From Trichoderma breve (lineage: Eukaryota; Ascomycota; Sordariomycetes; Hypocreales; Hypocreaceae): DNA of 64,000 nucleotides. Of the stretch, positions 10,409-22,196 are shown piece after piece. A program made the translations under genes and the position numbers. Where the stretch lies: positions 3,968,001 to 4,032,000 of the forward strand of contig NC_079234.1 of the NCBI RefSeq assembly GCF_028502605.1, in the 5' to 3' direction. The notes below the pieces were generated by a model that worked only from the letters and a program-made list of their open reading frames with translations, was not told where the DNA came from and ran no database searches. The stretch's first letter is position 1. Each line of letters starts with the position of its first letter.

Positions 10409-12679
10409 CTAATGGGTCTCATACTGCAACCAATCCGATTCTAGAGTCGGCATTTCAACGCCCATGCCTAGTGAGGCGGACCCAGATTCATAATCTAATA
10501 GATGCTGCTCTATTTCGTACGGAGCGGTAGAGCCATGGTCAGCTGACCGAGGGTAGTTGAAGAAATCAAAAATCTCGAGGTAATCTAGCTCGTTTGCAGA
10601 AGAAATTCGAGTCGAAGTAGGTTCCAAGGCACTTAGTCTCGTCGAACTAGAAAGCATTGAAAGCTCATGAGCGTGTCTATCGGAAGAGTGTTAGCTTCAG
10701 CAGCCCCTTCAATTATCTGATCCGGTCAAACTTACTGCCTCATCTCCGTAAGGGTTTTGTCTCCTTGTCGCCCCTCTTCGGTCACTCGGCCCAGGATCGC
10801 CGAGTAATTTGCAGCAATCTCCCAGTATCGGCCCATCTCGGCCAAGGTGCCCACAAAGAAATCAACGTTGGAGTCGATTTCACATCCCAAAGTCGCAGCA
10901 TGTACCAGAAGAAGCCGAGCCGACGTCCATAGCGAGAAGGCGAAGTGTGGCCCCAATAGAGACAAGCCACTGGTCTCGATTACGTCTTGGACGATGCTTC
11001 TGAGGCTTTCTACTGCAGAGAGGCAAGTCTGCATGGCGCTGTAAGAGGGTACAAACACGTCGTTTTGGACCACGGGATACGCCGCTGCAGAGTTGAGCCG
11101 AATGGACGATACCACAAATGCGGCATGCAGCATGATCCAATTAATGATTCTGGCCCCGGGATCAGAATGACACAATACCGATATCTGACCGTATTGTGCA
11201 GGTAGGTCACGAAGCCAGGTGGATAGTTCGCCCTCCAGTGCGACAAAAGTGCTCTGCCAGCTTCGTACATCCTGAATTGAGTATATATCTAGTGGCTTCG
11301 CTAGGAAATTGTGAACACGGCTCAAGATTCCAAGGACCTCGCAGTGGTAAGAAAAGCTGCCGAGGTTTTCCGGCGTGTCGACTGTAAGTCTCAACTTTGT
11401 TGTGTCAAGACCATTTGGCCATCTTGTCTCCACTGGAATATCATTCGACCACAAGTCGTATCGGCAAGGAAGAAATCGTTTCATATCCTCTTCTGCCAGT
11501 ATGAATTTGTATGGTGTTGCTAGGGTTGCGTATCTGTCCAGTACATATACCATCCAGCAGAGCCTGCGTCGCCCTTCATCTTCAATCCAGGAATCAGGCT
11601 CTGGGAGTACAACCCTGCGAGGCAATGCCTCATTTGGCAACATTGGAGTGGCAAAGTAGACACTTTTCTCCATGCAGAGGCCAAGATGAGTAATGTTCTG
11701 CACAAGAAGAGACAAAAGGGTCTGTCCCTGTAGTTCGTTGGACGTCCCCAAAACATCTAATGAGAGGAGAGTGAGGGCTTTAAGCGAAAAGAGATTGACA
11801 TTCTCTAAAGCATACAGCTCTACCCTCTGTTTGCAGTCATTATGAAGCTTTTGCTTTGCACTTGGCGTCAGACGTGCATCTGTTGTAAACCGCAGTGTTG
11901 TTGCAATAATGGCAAACAACACCACACGATCGCCTCGCGAGATAGAAGTAGAACCAAAATATGTTCCAAAGGTGGCTTTGCGGTCAAATAATGGAAACCA
12001 TGTGTTGATATGCTTGAAAAAGAGATCTACCAGAACATATAACAAGTCGCTGGGAGGGAGGTCTGGATCCGTCGATAGATTAATCTCTTGTTCATAGACG
12101 GTCTTCATATTTGTGCTGAAGCTTCGCGGTAATTTCACACCGCCTGTGAGATTAAACGGTCGACCAATGATAACCGTGGGAGACCGACGCCCTTCAGATA
12201 GCATATCCGAGCGTGTGGACTCGGGAGATGCAGTAGCATGCCAACTGTGATGTCGGTCATGATGGGTTGATGGACTCTTGGACATGGGAGAATGAGAAAT
12301 TTCGTGTTGAGCGTCATGGCGCGAAATGTGATTGTCAACGCGTTGTCTCAGGCCTTGCACCAGAGCATCAAGATGACCAAGTCGAACCTCCAGCTGGTCA
12401 TTCCTCTCGCTCTCCTCAATCGCCTTCCGCTTCTCTTTGTAGACACATACACGACTATTTCGCGTACACCAACCGCAGGCGGGCCTCATTCGGTCGCATT
12501 TGACCTTCCGCCGCCTACACATTTCACATCTTTGGGTATTTCAGTCAGCTTCAGCTTGCCTCTAGTCATTTAGCAGGGCCATAAACCTACGAGGCTTTAG
12601 AGATTGGTTCCTCTCTTCTTTCATGGTCCGATGACACATCCATTGGGATATCATCGGCGATCAAAGCTCCAGGAGCCAT
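10409..12679 (-). CDS. Zn2Cys6 fungal-specific transcription factor
   Basis: Three exons on the minus strand: 12679-12591, 12529-10736, 10676-10409 (716 residues). The first ATG lies in the context CAACAATGGC. The first intron (donor GTAGGT, branch CTGAC) falls inside the zinc cluster: the spliced frame reads KASCEMCRRRKVKCDR then PACGWCTRNSRVC, giving the complete six-cysteine C6 binuclear cluster at residues ~31-57. A coiled coil follows (EESERNDQLEVRLGHLDALVQGLRQRV is split by leucines every seventh position). The fungal-specific regulatory domain runs from ~170 to 500 (DLFFKHINTWFPLFDR, LQGQTLLSLLVQN, RRRLCWMVYVLDRYATL). The third exon adds an acidic tail (NELDYLEIFDFFNYP) like an activation domain. 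It binds DNA as a regulator; the target is unknown. Its neighbours, an aquaglyceroporin and a dihydroxyacetone kinase on the same strand, make glycerol/DHA use a plausible target. Confidence 0.88.
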
Positions 12680-13930
12680 TGTTGCGTCCAAGGTGTTTTT
12701 AAATGCTTCGATGCGTTGAGACACCTGGCGTTATTATGGCAGCAGTCTCCTACCTCTCCTCTCTAGGCGGATTATCACTCAACTCGAAAGATCCGCTAGG
12801 ACGCATCACCATCCCTACCCCAATGAGGAATCCTTCTAGAAGAAGCTAAAGAGACATGCTCCCTCCTCACCCCACAGGGAGTTTGCGGGGCTTCATGGGC
12901 CATGATGTGGACGCCACAGGAGAAGAGTTGCATTCATCGTAACAATAAGGCAGTGTTTCGAGTCATATCCCCTGGGGCCTGTCGACTTCAGGACCAATCG
13001 CCAGCTCTCTTTGAAGATTCTCAAGTCTAAGTCGAATCTAGATACCACGTGGTTATTCCGCGATGCCCGGGTCTACAACACAAGCTAAACGGGGCTAAAA
13101 TCAACACCGTTGGACCTGGCGTCTCTGTGCAAGGGGTGGGCACGCCCTCTTCACCTCATCAGCTGACGAATGGAGATCTCCGGGGCTGGGAGAGGGTTGA
13201 AACCGTCAAAGAGGCCATCCGATAGCGCTCCATTACAAGTAGAGGTTTGTATTTGATCTCGATCCTGAGAGTTGGTTGGCGGGCGATAAGCGCTACGGAG
13301 TTCCCGAGTTCCCCATCCTTGGGCGCCATCCACCCATGGAACGAAGCTAGAATGCAGCTAGAAGGAAGCCCCTTCTTGGAAGGTCTACTTCCATCCAATT
13401 AGTCTCGGGGAACCAACATTGGAAGGGTGGATATCACGTATAGCTTGCATTGACTGATGAGCAGAGGAGCTGGAGGTTTACTGATACGATGCGTCTAGCA
13501 TGGCATGGAAACATGCGCCTGCAGTAGTAGTGCTTGCAACTGCAGACTCCTAGCATTATGGATGTAAGTTGTCAGAGCCCACCTCGAACCCTGTCTTCAC
13601 TAGAACATTCATCATCCATAGGAGGGGCCCGTCTAGAAATCTTGCTCCAACTGTTGTGTTACATATTGATTGGACATGATTCGAATCGTTGATCATTGCG
13701 TGATTTGGTATGGAGCATGTACATGCACGCCATGAGGAGCAGTTCTAGGCTCGCTTTACAAATCGTACGTCACATTCTTGGCACATGATGCTTAAGCAGG
13801 GAGAGAATAGGATTAATTGAAATGAGAAGAGGAGTGCGGATGAATACTCCCACTCATCCCCATACTAGATGAAGGTAATTGTTTGGCTTTGCCATGCACC
13901 CAAACCGTCCGAGTTGGTGTGTTGGCGATC
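12680..13930. other. Intergenic: regulator promoter and aquaglyceroporin 3' flank
   Basis: No gene is supported over this 1.25-kb stretch. A TTTAAA element near 12700 lies just upstream of the regulator start. A 79-codon frame at 13159-13398 has no family signal. Confidence 0.5.
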
Positions 13931-15033
13931 TCACACCATCGTTGGTCTTCTCGCTTTAGCACGAACGCCCATGAATCTCGTGAAGCCCATATACGGGGCG
14001 TTGATAGGACTGTCACCGGTATAGATAAAAGTATCGTAAAGGAAGCCGCCGAATGTACAGCCCAAGAATGGTGCGATGACGGGAACCTATCACCCACTGT
14101 TAGTAACTTGGTCAAATTCGAGGATGGGAATCTACATACCCAGAAGTAGTAGTCTCCTGCTGTCCAAACCTGGTGCCCATAGCCAACTGCATGAGACATA
14201 ATTCTAGGACCCAAATCTCTTGCAGGGTTGATTGCATAACCAGTGTTGGAGCCGAAGCAGGCTCCAATCCCGTAGATAACAAAGAACAGGCCAAGCGGGG
14301 TCAGATTTCCAGCACCAATGTTTCCTTCGTCTAGCAAAGCATAGAGACAGAACATTAAAATAGAGCTGCCAATAAACTCGTCAAAGAATTGCCCCGTCTT
14401 GGTTAAGAATGGAGCTGGATATGTGCAAAAGATGCCTGCGGTAGATGTATCTAGGCCAACAGTCCGCATGCCTTGTCCACCTTCGAAAACGTCGATCGCG
14501 GATTTGTAGTTTCCGTAAACAATAATAGATGCAGCCATAGCTCCTAGAAGTTGAGCGAGAGCATATACTGGAAGCTTCTTCCATGGAAACTTGCGGAAGA
14601 TGCAATTGGCGAGAGTAACGGCGGGATTCAAGTGTGCACCTGATACGCCGCCGCAGTAAACACCAAGCATAACCCCTAGTCTTTTCATATTGTTAGCAAT
14701 AGTCTGAGTAAAGGCCATAGGGTAAACATACGCCCATCCCCAGTTGATATTGTTCCAGTCTCCCTTGGAACCTTTTCCCAGCACCACTTGGGCGACAGAT
14801 CCGTCGCCAAATAGGACGAGGATCATGACGCCAAAGAACTCGGAGAATGGTTCACGCATGACTTTTCGAAACTTGAACCAGGCGGTAGTATGTTCTTCAG
14901 ACACAATAATGTTCATTGTAACGTGATGGTCTTTAGAAACATCGTCCTGAGAGAGAGATAACTTCTCCTGACGATTCTTCAGATCGTCTTCGACACCGTG
15001 AATGTGTTCAATATGGCTCATATCGACTGACAT
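13931..15033 (-). CDS. MIP-family aquaglyceroporin
   Basis: Three exons on the minus strand: 15033-14732, 14680-14140, 14086-13931 (332 residues). The first ATG in the frame is at 15033 (MSVDMSHIEH); earlier codons lack an ATG. The protein has a ~60-residue hydrophilic N-terminus, then six membrane helices and the two half-helix motifs: HLNPAVT in loop B and INPARDLGPR in loop E. The Asp after the second NPA (NPARD) is the glycerol-facilitator signature, so glycerol or other small polyols and dihydroxyacetone are likely cargo at the plasma membrane. The 51-bp first intron has no stop and is a multiple of three, so retention would add 17 residues inside the pore domain (between NWGWA and LGVML). 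The second intron (53 bp) separates DYYFW from VPVIAPFLG. It lies between the regulator and the dihydroxyacetone kinase. Confidence 0.9.
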
Positions 15034-16268
15034 CAGATGGCCTTGAGCTGGTGTAAACAATACCTATGTACGTTGAATTATAAAAAAGAGAGCAACGTGT
15101 GTGAACTATCTGGTCGGCTATTGGACTTTTGCAATGTACAATAAACAGGCTGTAGAGGCATACATATACTAGAAAACTACACTGAACATGGTTTTCTCCC
15201 CGAGCAGCCCACTTTGCAACTTGAGCAAAATCTGGGGAAACACGGGGCCCCATTTTCTGGCTTGTTAGAATTCATCCTCGTCAAATATTGACCATTGTGG
15301 AGATATAATTTAGAGTATAGCTCGGCAAGAGTGGCGTGCGTTCAGCCCCGGAGTCTCGGCCACGTTCTGAGGTGACAAGTATTTCGTCTGTCATGAACTG
15401 TACCGTGCCTGAAAGAGCCACCAGACGCCTATGTTGGCTGAGAAGCGGCACATAGGGCTCGTGATCCAATAGTTGGAAGCATTCAGCACTGTTTGCTTCC
15501 ACTAGTGTAGGTAATCAGCTGCACATTCAAGCCACGATGCAAGGGGGTTTCTACCCATGCATCATTCCGCCAGCAATATTACGCCAAAATACATAACGCC
15601 ATAGACTTTCAATAAAACAGAGATTGCGTGACGCTGTCTTTCTCTGGAAAGCTGACGTTCAAATTCATGGCCTGGCTAGCCCTGGATATTTCCGCCTCGC
15701 TGTTCTCGGAGCTGAGGCCGAGGTGATGCTTGCCGGAAGCTGAATACGAGGCTTCGCCATATTAGCCACACTAATTCAAGTCAGATATAGCGCTGAAGGA
15801 TGCCTCGGACTCCAGACCGAACAACCAGACGTTTACTGACAACTACTGACAATGGCCCGGCCCGTTGCCACCTCTGACCCCTTTTTCATGCATATTCGGA
15901 AACTTATTGACTTCTTTCACAGCATTGGATTAATGCCGGAAGCAAAAGTTTCCGGCTTCAAAATATGCAGAGATGAAATGAAAACAAGTTGTCGTTGAGC
16001 TGTGTAACAAGAGCTTCGCCATTGATTCCGCGACGGACACGGTCTAGAAATGCCCAACCGTTGGCTGTTATACGTCACACTACAGAACCTAATTTGCCGT
16101 GCTAGATGTAGGCGCCCTCAGTTGTAGCATGTGAAAGCAGAAAACATTAATTTGAACCCGAATATTTACATGTGTGCTCAGTATCTTGAGAAAACCTCGA
16201 AGCTTGATGACCAACTTTAGTGACATTGCGCTTACTACGTACATAGACTATTATACAGAGTTTATAGA
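15034..16268. other. Intergenic: aquaglyceroporin promoter and DAK 3' flank
   Basis: No gene is supported. A TTATAA-like element on the minus strand lies near 15075-15085, roughly 45-50 bp upstream of the aquaglyceroporin ATG. A 73-codon frame at 15281-15502 has no recognisable similarity. The 15500-16150 part holds nothing that I can identify. Confidence 0.5.
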
Positions 16269-18077
16269 CTAAATTCCAGCAAGCCCAAGAAAGAATGATC
16301 GCAGACCCCAAGCGCCTGGATCCGGGCATTCTTGGAACCCGGTACCTCCTACATAGACTGTCCGGCCGAGGCTGGCTTTCATACCTTTGGTCTTCTCTGC
16401 GCCGATGCTTGCAGCTTTTGCTGCTTCCTTTACATCTCCAGTTTTCTCCAATGTTTCAATGAAAGGATACAGAGCGTCCACAAGAGTTCTATCACCAGGC
16501 CTGGCACTTGTATACTTTGACATGGCTGCAGAGCTCTGTTTTAATGCCTTAGCCCATAATTGCGGCGTGGCTTCACCTGGTGGAGAAGCAGCGAGAGATC
16601 GAACCAGAGCATTTAAGAAGATGGCATACAGAGCCCCGGACGTACCATCCATTGTCTTCTCGACAAGAGGCACAATCTCGGCTACGTCGACCACTGCGTC
16701 GCCGGAGAAATTTCTTGTTGAGAGAAACGTAAGAATAGCTAGAAAGTTATGCATGTCAGATTGAAATGGTTACTAAATGAAGCTTCGGAGAGTTCACTAA
16801 CCTTCCGCACCGCGCTTCAAGCCAATACCACAGTCTCCGTCACCCACAACTTCGTCGTACTTGGTAATTTCCGGCTCTGATGCGACCACCCGCTCCAGGG
16901 CCCTCACGAGTGCCGATTTCGCAGCTGCAGGGTCTAGCTTGAGTCCGGTTGCTTGGACTGTTCTTACAGGTGCCTCCTTGTACTCTCGAGTTGACTGGAC
17001 TTTTGCTTCCCATGTTTGCGTAGAGATGGGAGCAGACCAACCGGTAGCTTCTGAAGGGGCATCCAGTAACTGGACCATTGTAGACCCGTCGATGCCTGTG
17101 TTGGCCACCCTGAGAAGCGAAATGCTAAATCCCAGGCCATTAAGGCTAGTCATATAGGTGCCGCTCAGGATTCGTACGGGGCGGATATCGTATTGTCCCT
17201 TCAGCTGTGTCACAACCTCCGTGGTAATGGCCCCCATCTCGAGAATACTAACACCACCTAGGTTATTAACAAGAAGCACTACCTCATCGGAAGGCTTGAT
17301 GCTGAGGAACGCTCTGTCTTTGTCGTTCTCATCTAACAATTGTGCTAGCATTGCTGTCACGAGTTCAAGCAAATCGGCTGTGCGTCTGCCAGACCCAGGC
17401 TCGTTGTGAATACCCATGCCCAGCTCAACTTCACCAACTTTAAGTCCGTCGTCCCCATGGGCAGCATGGCCTGGAACATGCACATGTTCCAGACTAGCAC
17501 CAACGCTGACCAGATTATCAGCTGCCAATTTGCCGATCCTATGCACCTCTGCCAGGTTGGCGCCCTGTGCTGCGAGAGCACCAGCAATTTTTTGAACGAG
17601 CACAGTTCCGGCAATTCCTCGACGGCCTACTTTGCCGGCTTTCTGACGCCCAACACCGACGTCATCAGCAACTACCAGCATTTCGACGTTGAGACCCGCG
17701 GACTTGGCTTGCTCTACAGCCACGCCAAAGTTGAGAACGTCGCCAGTGTAGTTCATGACAATGACAAGGATGCCTCGAGTTGAATCAACAAGACCCATGA
17801 TTGCCTTGCGAACTTGTTCGGTGTTGGGTGAAGCAAAGATGGTGCCAGCAACGGCCGCGCTTAATAGACCATCTCCCACAAACGCAGCAAAGGAGGGCTC
17901 GTGGCCAGAACCGCCGCCGCTGAGAAGGGAGACTTGACTGCTTCCATTGAGATTTGAGCGGCGATAGATGGTCTTGTTGTCAGCGTCGAGAGCGACGGCG
18001 GGGTTTGCAAGTGTGATGCCAAAAAGAGCGTCATTGACCAACTTGGTTGGATCATTGACGAAATGCTTAGATGACAT
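16269..18077 (-). CDS. Dihydroxyacetone kinase (EC 2.7.1.29)
   Basis: Two exons on the minus strand: 18077-16802 and 16738-16269 (intron 63 bp, donor GTTAGT), giving 581 residues, the normal size for single-chain ATP-dependent Dak. The N-terminal DhaK domain (~1-335) has LLSGGGSGHEPSF, NYTGDVLNFG, and the substrate-binding His in GMGIHNEPG (His ~224), the residue that forms a hemiaminal with dihydroxyacetone in this family. The C-terminal DhaL nucleotide domain (~385-581) has VVGDGDCGIGLKRGAE and TMDGTSGALYAIF, the Asp-bearing Mg-ADP loop and the cap. The product is dihydroxyacetone phosphate. The C-terminus (LAGI) is not a PTS1 signal, unlike methylotrophic yeast enzymes, so it is probably cytosolic. 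It is followed downstream by the aquaglyceroporin on the same strand. Confidence 0.93.
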
Positions 18078-19188
18078 GGTGGTGAGACTTGGAGTTTGGT
18101 GGTTGGTTCAAAGTACTAAAAAGAAGGGTATTTAAAGACGATGTGCACAATCTGTTCGATAGCTTTCTGACATCAAGTAAAAGACAAAATATATATGTTT
18201 ATTCCTACAAGCCAATGTGCTCGTCTAGCTAAACTAACCTAGCTAGAACACTCGTTCACCGAAGACGACATTCGGGTGGATTGACGATATCGACTGTTCG
18301 TTCCAATGATCCAAGCTTCATGAGCTCGGTAGGTTCGCTACACATTCTCCGATGTACATAATACTATCGCCAAATAATTACTTGCAGACATTCTGGCTAT
18401 TTGTCCATCGTCGCCAAACTGTATTGGGGGTCGCCCCGGCCAGCCCGAGGGTGGAGTGAGCGGTTTTTGCATGAACCGGGAAAAGAGAAAGGCTATAACC
18501 TGCGGAGTCCCGCTTCAGAAACGTCTTGTTTCACGACCCTGAGTTGCAGTGAGCTCAGTTGATTTCTGCAACACGCCCGACAGCCACAGCAAGCAGCGTT
18601 TTTTTACAAGTTAGTGAGTAACGCAGAAAGCATTCTAACGTTCCCAGCGCCAATATATCCACTTATTTACATTCAATTCCCGAGAGTCAACAACCTTGTT
18701 GAAGGAATCCGACCCCAACTCCAGCTTCCCACGTGGCGCACGGCTAGACTTGGAAAAAATAACGTGGGGTGGCACTCAAAACATGGAGACAGAGACTGTG
18801 GGGTCTGGGGATTGTTCAACGCTTACCTCAACTAAAATAGCAACCCAGCTAGCACTGCAGCTATTTGTCTGGCTCAGAACAAGCTTCGATAGTGATTTGC
18901 TCGTGAAGTTGTGCCCCATAATGCTGAGCCAGTCCTTGTCTCTTGTGGCTTCAAGCTGGAAGCTAGAGAGTTTAAACCGTCCAAGTGAAGCTTAGCATGT
19001 CCTTCTGATGACCTTCTGGAAGGATGGTAGTTACCCCATAAACTCCCCCGCCCTCCCGACTGTGTGTGTGCTGACTTCGTCCAACTTTTACTTTCCTTTG
19101 GTCATGAATGTGTTGCTCATGATCTTGCTCTCTTCTTCTGCACACACCTTTGTGGGAGCGTCGACACAGCTCTCGTGCCGATGACAAG
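18078..19188. other. Divergent promoter region between DAK and the membrane protein
   Basis: No gene is supported. On the minus strand a TTTAAATA element lies near 18130-18138, ~55 bp upstream of the DAK ATG. Several SYGGRG-type hexamers that could bind the carbon-catabolite repressor Cre1/CreA are present, for example GTGGAG near 18450 and CTGGGG near 18805. Such hexamers also occur by chance, so this is suggestive only. Confidence 0.35.
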
Positions 19189-20494
19189 ATGGTGTATCGC
19201 GGATTTCTCGTCCCAGACAACTACGTCTCCGAGACTCCCGATGACACTGACATGAACATATCCAGCGTTTTCTGGGGACTTTCCTTAGGGATTGCCATCT
19301 TTGCGGCAGTGCAGGCAGGACGGCAATCTTACCATTCCTGGAAGCGGAAGCATAGGATAACCACCTATGTTACCTTGATTTGGGGCGAGTGGATAGCAAG
19401 TATCATCATTGGAGCTCTTACATGGTGTTTCCAGCGCGAATATGTCGGCCCTAGGTACGTATATGCTATGAAATCTTTATTCTGCCACTCTCATAGCTCC
19501 TTAAGGCAGAGTAGGTGTTCTAATGATGATTTGATAGTTTCCAACTATTCTTTCTCATATGTACGGCTTCCCCTGGGGTATCTTATCTCTGTCTATCAAA
19601 TACTAACCATTTGCCCACCTACAGCTTGCTGTTGGTCGCTTCAGATCCAGCTGCTAATGCAAATCATCATAAACCGCATTGCATTTTTAATGGCTGTACC
19701 TGGAGCTGCAAGAAGCCTTAAATGGGGTGTCTTCCTCCTATTACTCCTAGTCAACATCAGTGTGATGGTTATTTGGACTCCAGCCCATCTCCAGCTTTCA
19801 CCGCGTTGGATCCACATAAACGATATATGGGACAGGGTAGAAAAGGTAATCTTTTGCATCATCGACCTGTCCCTCAATGTTCGTTTCATGTATCTGGTCC
19901 GGTCTCGCTTGATCAAGAGTGGGCTGTCCAAGTACATACCTCTCTATCGGCTCAACTTGGTCTTGGTCTGTTTTTCCATGTGCCTTGATGTAAGTACTTG
20001 ATCTAGTCAGAATCAGATACAGGTTCAGCAGCTCATGCGCAACACTAAACAGGTATCATTGATTGGTCTTATGTCGTTACCGAGCAGTCTCAGGTATGTC
20101 CTTGTGCCCAAATGCTCAATTCTCCTAGATCTCCTGATATCTAACAATCTTCAGCTACTTGCAGTTTCATCCAGTTGCATACCTGTTGAAGCTCTCCATT
20201 GAAATGAACATGGCGGAGCTCACTGCGAAAATCGCAAAATCTCAAAACTTGGGTGCCATTCAGAGACTAAGCTTCATCACGCCCGCAGAACAGAAGCACA
20301 AGCATGATGAAGGAAGCTCCGTTCATAGTGAGACTATCAATGAAAGAGATATTGAGCGGGCAGTCGCACCACCTGGGCCTATCCAGGTAACAGTGAAGAC
20401 CGCTGAGACGAGGCAGACGGTTGACGAGTCTGAAGGCACTGGGAGTAGGAATAGCTCAACGCAAGAGTTAAGGAAACCTAGTATGAGTTTCTAA
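19189..20494 (+). CDS. Multi-pass fungal integral membrane protein
   Basis: Five exons: 19189-19454, 19538-19560, 19625-19989, 20053-20093, 20155-20494 (344 residues). All four introns (61-83 bp) use GT donors and AG acceptors; intron 2 has a good branch site (ATACTAACC). About seven hydrophobic segments are visible: VFWGLSLGIAIFAAV, YVTLIWGEWIASIIIGA, FQLFFLISCCWSLQ, IINRIAFLMAVPGA, KWGVFLLLLLVNISVMVIW, VIFCIIDLSLNVRFMY and LYRLNLVLVCFSMCLD, followed by a cytoplasmic-looking Ser/Glu/Lys tail. The QIIINR and SLNVRFMYLV motifs belong to an uncharacterised fungal 7TM family; its role is unknown. Exon 2 is only 23 nt, and without it the frame breaks. The start MVYRGFLVPDNYV is the first in-frame ATG. 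It is divergent from DAK. Confidence 0.72.
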
Positions 20495-21359
20495 ATTTTG
20501 TTTTATGCAGCTACATTTATATAGAAATTAGAATTCACCAACTATATCGTAAAATCGTTATCTGAATTAAGGTCCAATCCTGTTCTGAGCACGCCATGTG
20601 ATCCAACGGCGGCTCCGTCTTCAATTCTCTATTTCATATCTCATGAAGTTCGGGACTGCACCCCCACGACTCAGTTACCCCCTAGAACCAACAGAGAAAA
20701 CATCATGTCTTTTCACAAGACGCCTATCTCGGCCAGGATGGTGAGATGGTCCGATAAAGACCAAGGCGGGGCAGAGGCGTAGCGCTTACAGCACACGGGT
20801 GAGGATCCTTGTCGTGAAGTGGATTGACTCAGTCAAAACCCTCGTTAGTGCCATCATCCTCGGCATATGTGTCCGATCAGCCCGAATAGTAGTTTGCTTT
20901 CGGTGTTCAGCAAGATGTTAGCTCGAGTTTCTATTTAGTCGCTCGGGAGATGAGGATAAATTCGGAGCAACCTAGCAAGCGAGCGAAGAGATGAATCATC
21001 GCCAGCCCACGTGGATTGTGAGATTCTAGGTTAGTCTTCCAAGGGTAAGATGGAGCAGCCAAATAGCGGGAGATTTCCAAGTTTGGGTTTGACACCAGCA
21101 AGTTCTCTCTGTCCATCTAACCACTTATTTACTCATTGAATTAATAGTTTCAAATACTGAATAGCATAGCGGCTAAGGCTGCTGAACTGCATGAATTGCG
21201 CATCAATGTAACATTTACGTCTGAATCTTTTTCACATCTACATGTAGCTTTCCCAGCATACGATGGGCATGTCTGTTCATTTGACTTCTCTATGTAGACA
21301 TATACATGGTTTCAAAATCTCGTTCATCTCTTAGCATCTATAACGGGATGCAGTTACTT
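20495..21359. other. Intergenic between convergent genes
   Basis: No gene is supported. This stretch separates the 3' ends of the membrane protein and the minus-strand gasdermin-like gene. A 61-codon frame near 20931-21116 looks accidental. Confidence 0.5.
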
Positions 21360-22196
21360 TCATTCGTCTTGGAAGAGCCACTCATGTTGGGCTTTGTCAG
21401 GATTAACTTCCGTAATGCCTTCTTGAATTGTGACCACTTCATCAACTGTTGCACCACCGTATTCAATTTCAATTTCTCCTTCTTCTGCTTCGTCGCTGTT
21501 ACTATCCACGAGCATTGCCGCCTTGTGTCGATAGTCATCCAGCTTGAAAGTCGTTTTCGGACCCCAACCCTTGGGTTTAATGATGAGCAGTTGGTATGCA
21601 AAGATGATATCATCTGCGGCTTCAAATCCATTTGAGGTGGCCGTCGTTATCTCAATTTTGGCATTGCCACCGACAGACATATCTGGAGCAACACTTTCTG
21701 ACATTTCGGCAGACAGTCCGCGTCCGGATGACCCATGGTGGGTTAACTGGAATCCTTTTGCAACTTTCAGACCAGTCACCATGTATACCGGGCTTCGAAG
21801 CAGGCCATCGGCATTCAGAATACTGCGAACGATTGGCTCCTTGGCAATCGCTTGGATGTCTTGCATCGAGGGCTCATCTCTAAAGTAAGTGGTCTCGAGA
21901 GATCTCATGACAATTTTGACAGTATCTGCTCTCTGACGGTTCGGGCCGAGTTTGATGCTCAGTTGATTGAATAAGCGAGTCCAGATGCTCACATTCACAC
22001 TCCGTATTTTTTCAGTCTCAAATATCCAGTTATTCTCCGTTACTACCTCCGTCTCAGGTAGAGGCTTGGTCGGCTTGGAGATTGCATACTGAGGGCGGAA
22101 CGGATCAACAATTATGTTTCCAAGAGCAATCGGGCCATTTGGGCGGTAAGTCCAGTTCGGCGCAAGTAAGTATGTAGGATCTCGAACGTGAGGCAT
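21360..22196 (-). CDS. Candidate gasdermin-like pore-forming protein
   Basis: This intronless minus-strand frame of 278 residues has its ATG at 22196 in a good context (AAGATG); codons upstream in the frame lack an ATG. What is seen: an N-terminal aromatic strand (LAPNWTYRPNGPIALGNIIVDPFRP, split here by its Gly/Pro turn at 19-21), a Ser/Asn-rich middle, a strand PVYMVTGLKVAKGF (~135-148), a Ser/Gly-rich stretch, a predicted strand DDIIFAYQLLIIKP (~192-206), and a very acidic C-terminal tail (~220-278, with DEAEEGEIEIEYGG). The order and spacing of aromatic first strands, VY-VT strand and final hydrophobic strand resemble the N-terminal pore domain of gasdermins, and a short cleavable tail is known for fungal gasdermins (RCD-1/HET-Q1 type). 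This is pattern inference; it could instead be an unrelated beta-rich fungal family. It is divergent from the WD40 gene. Confidence 0.5.
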   Translation of the reverse strand: MPHVRDPTYLLAPNWTYRPNGPIALGNIIVDPFRPQYAISKPTKPLPETEVVTENNWIFETEKIRSVNVSIWTRLFNQLSIKLGPNRQRADTVKIVMRSLETTYFRDEPSMQDIQAIAKEPIVRSILNADGLLRSPVYMVTGLKVAKGFQLTHHGSSGRGLSAEMSESVAPDMSVGGNAKIEITTATSNGFEAADDIIFAYQLLIIKPKGWGPKTTFKLDDYRHKAAMLVDSNSDEAEEGEIEIEYGGATVDEVVTIQEGITEVNPDKAQHEWLFQDE

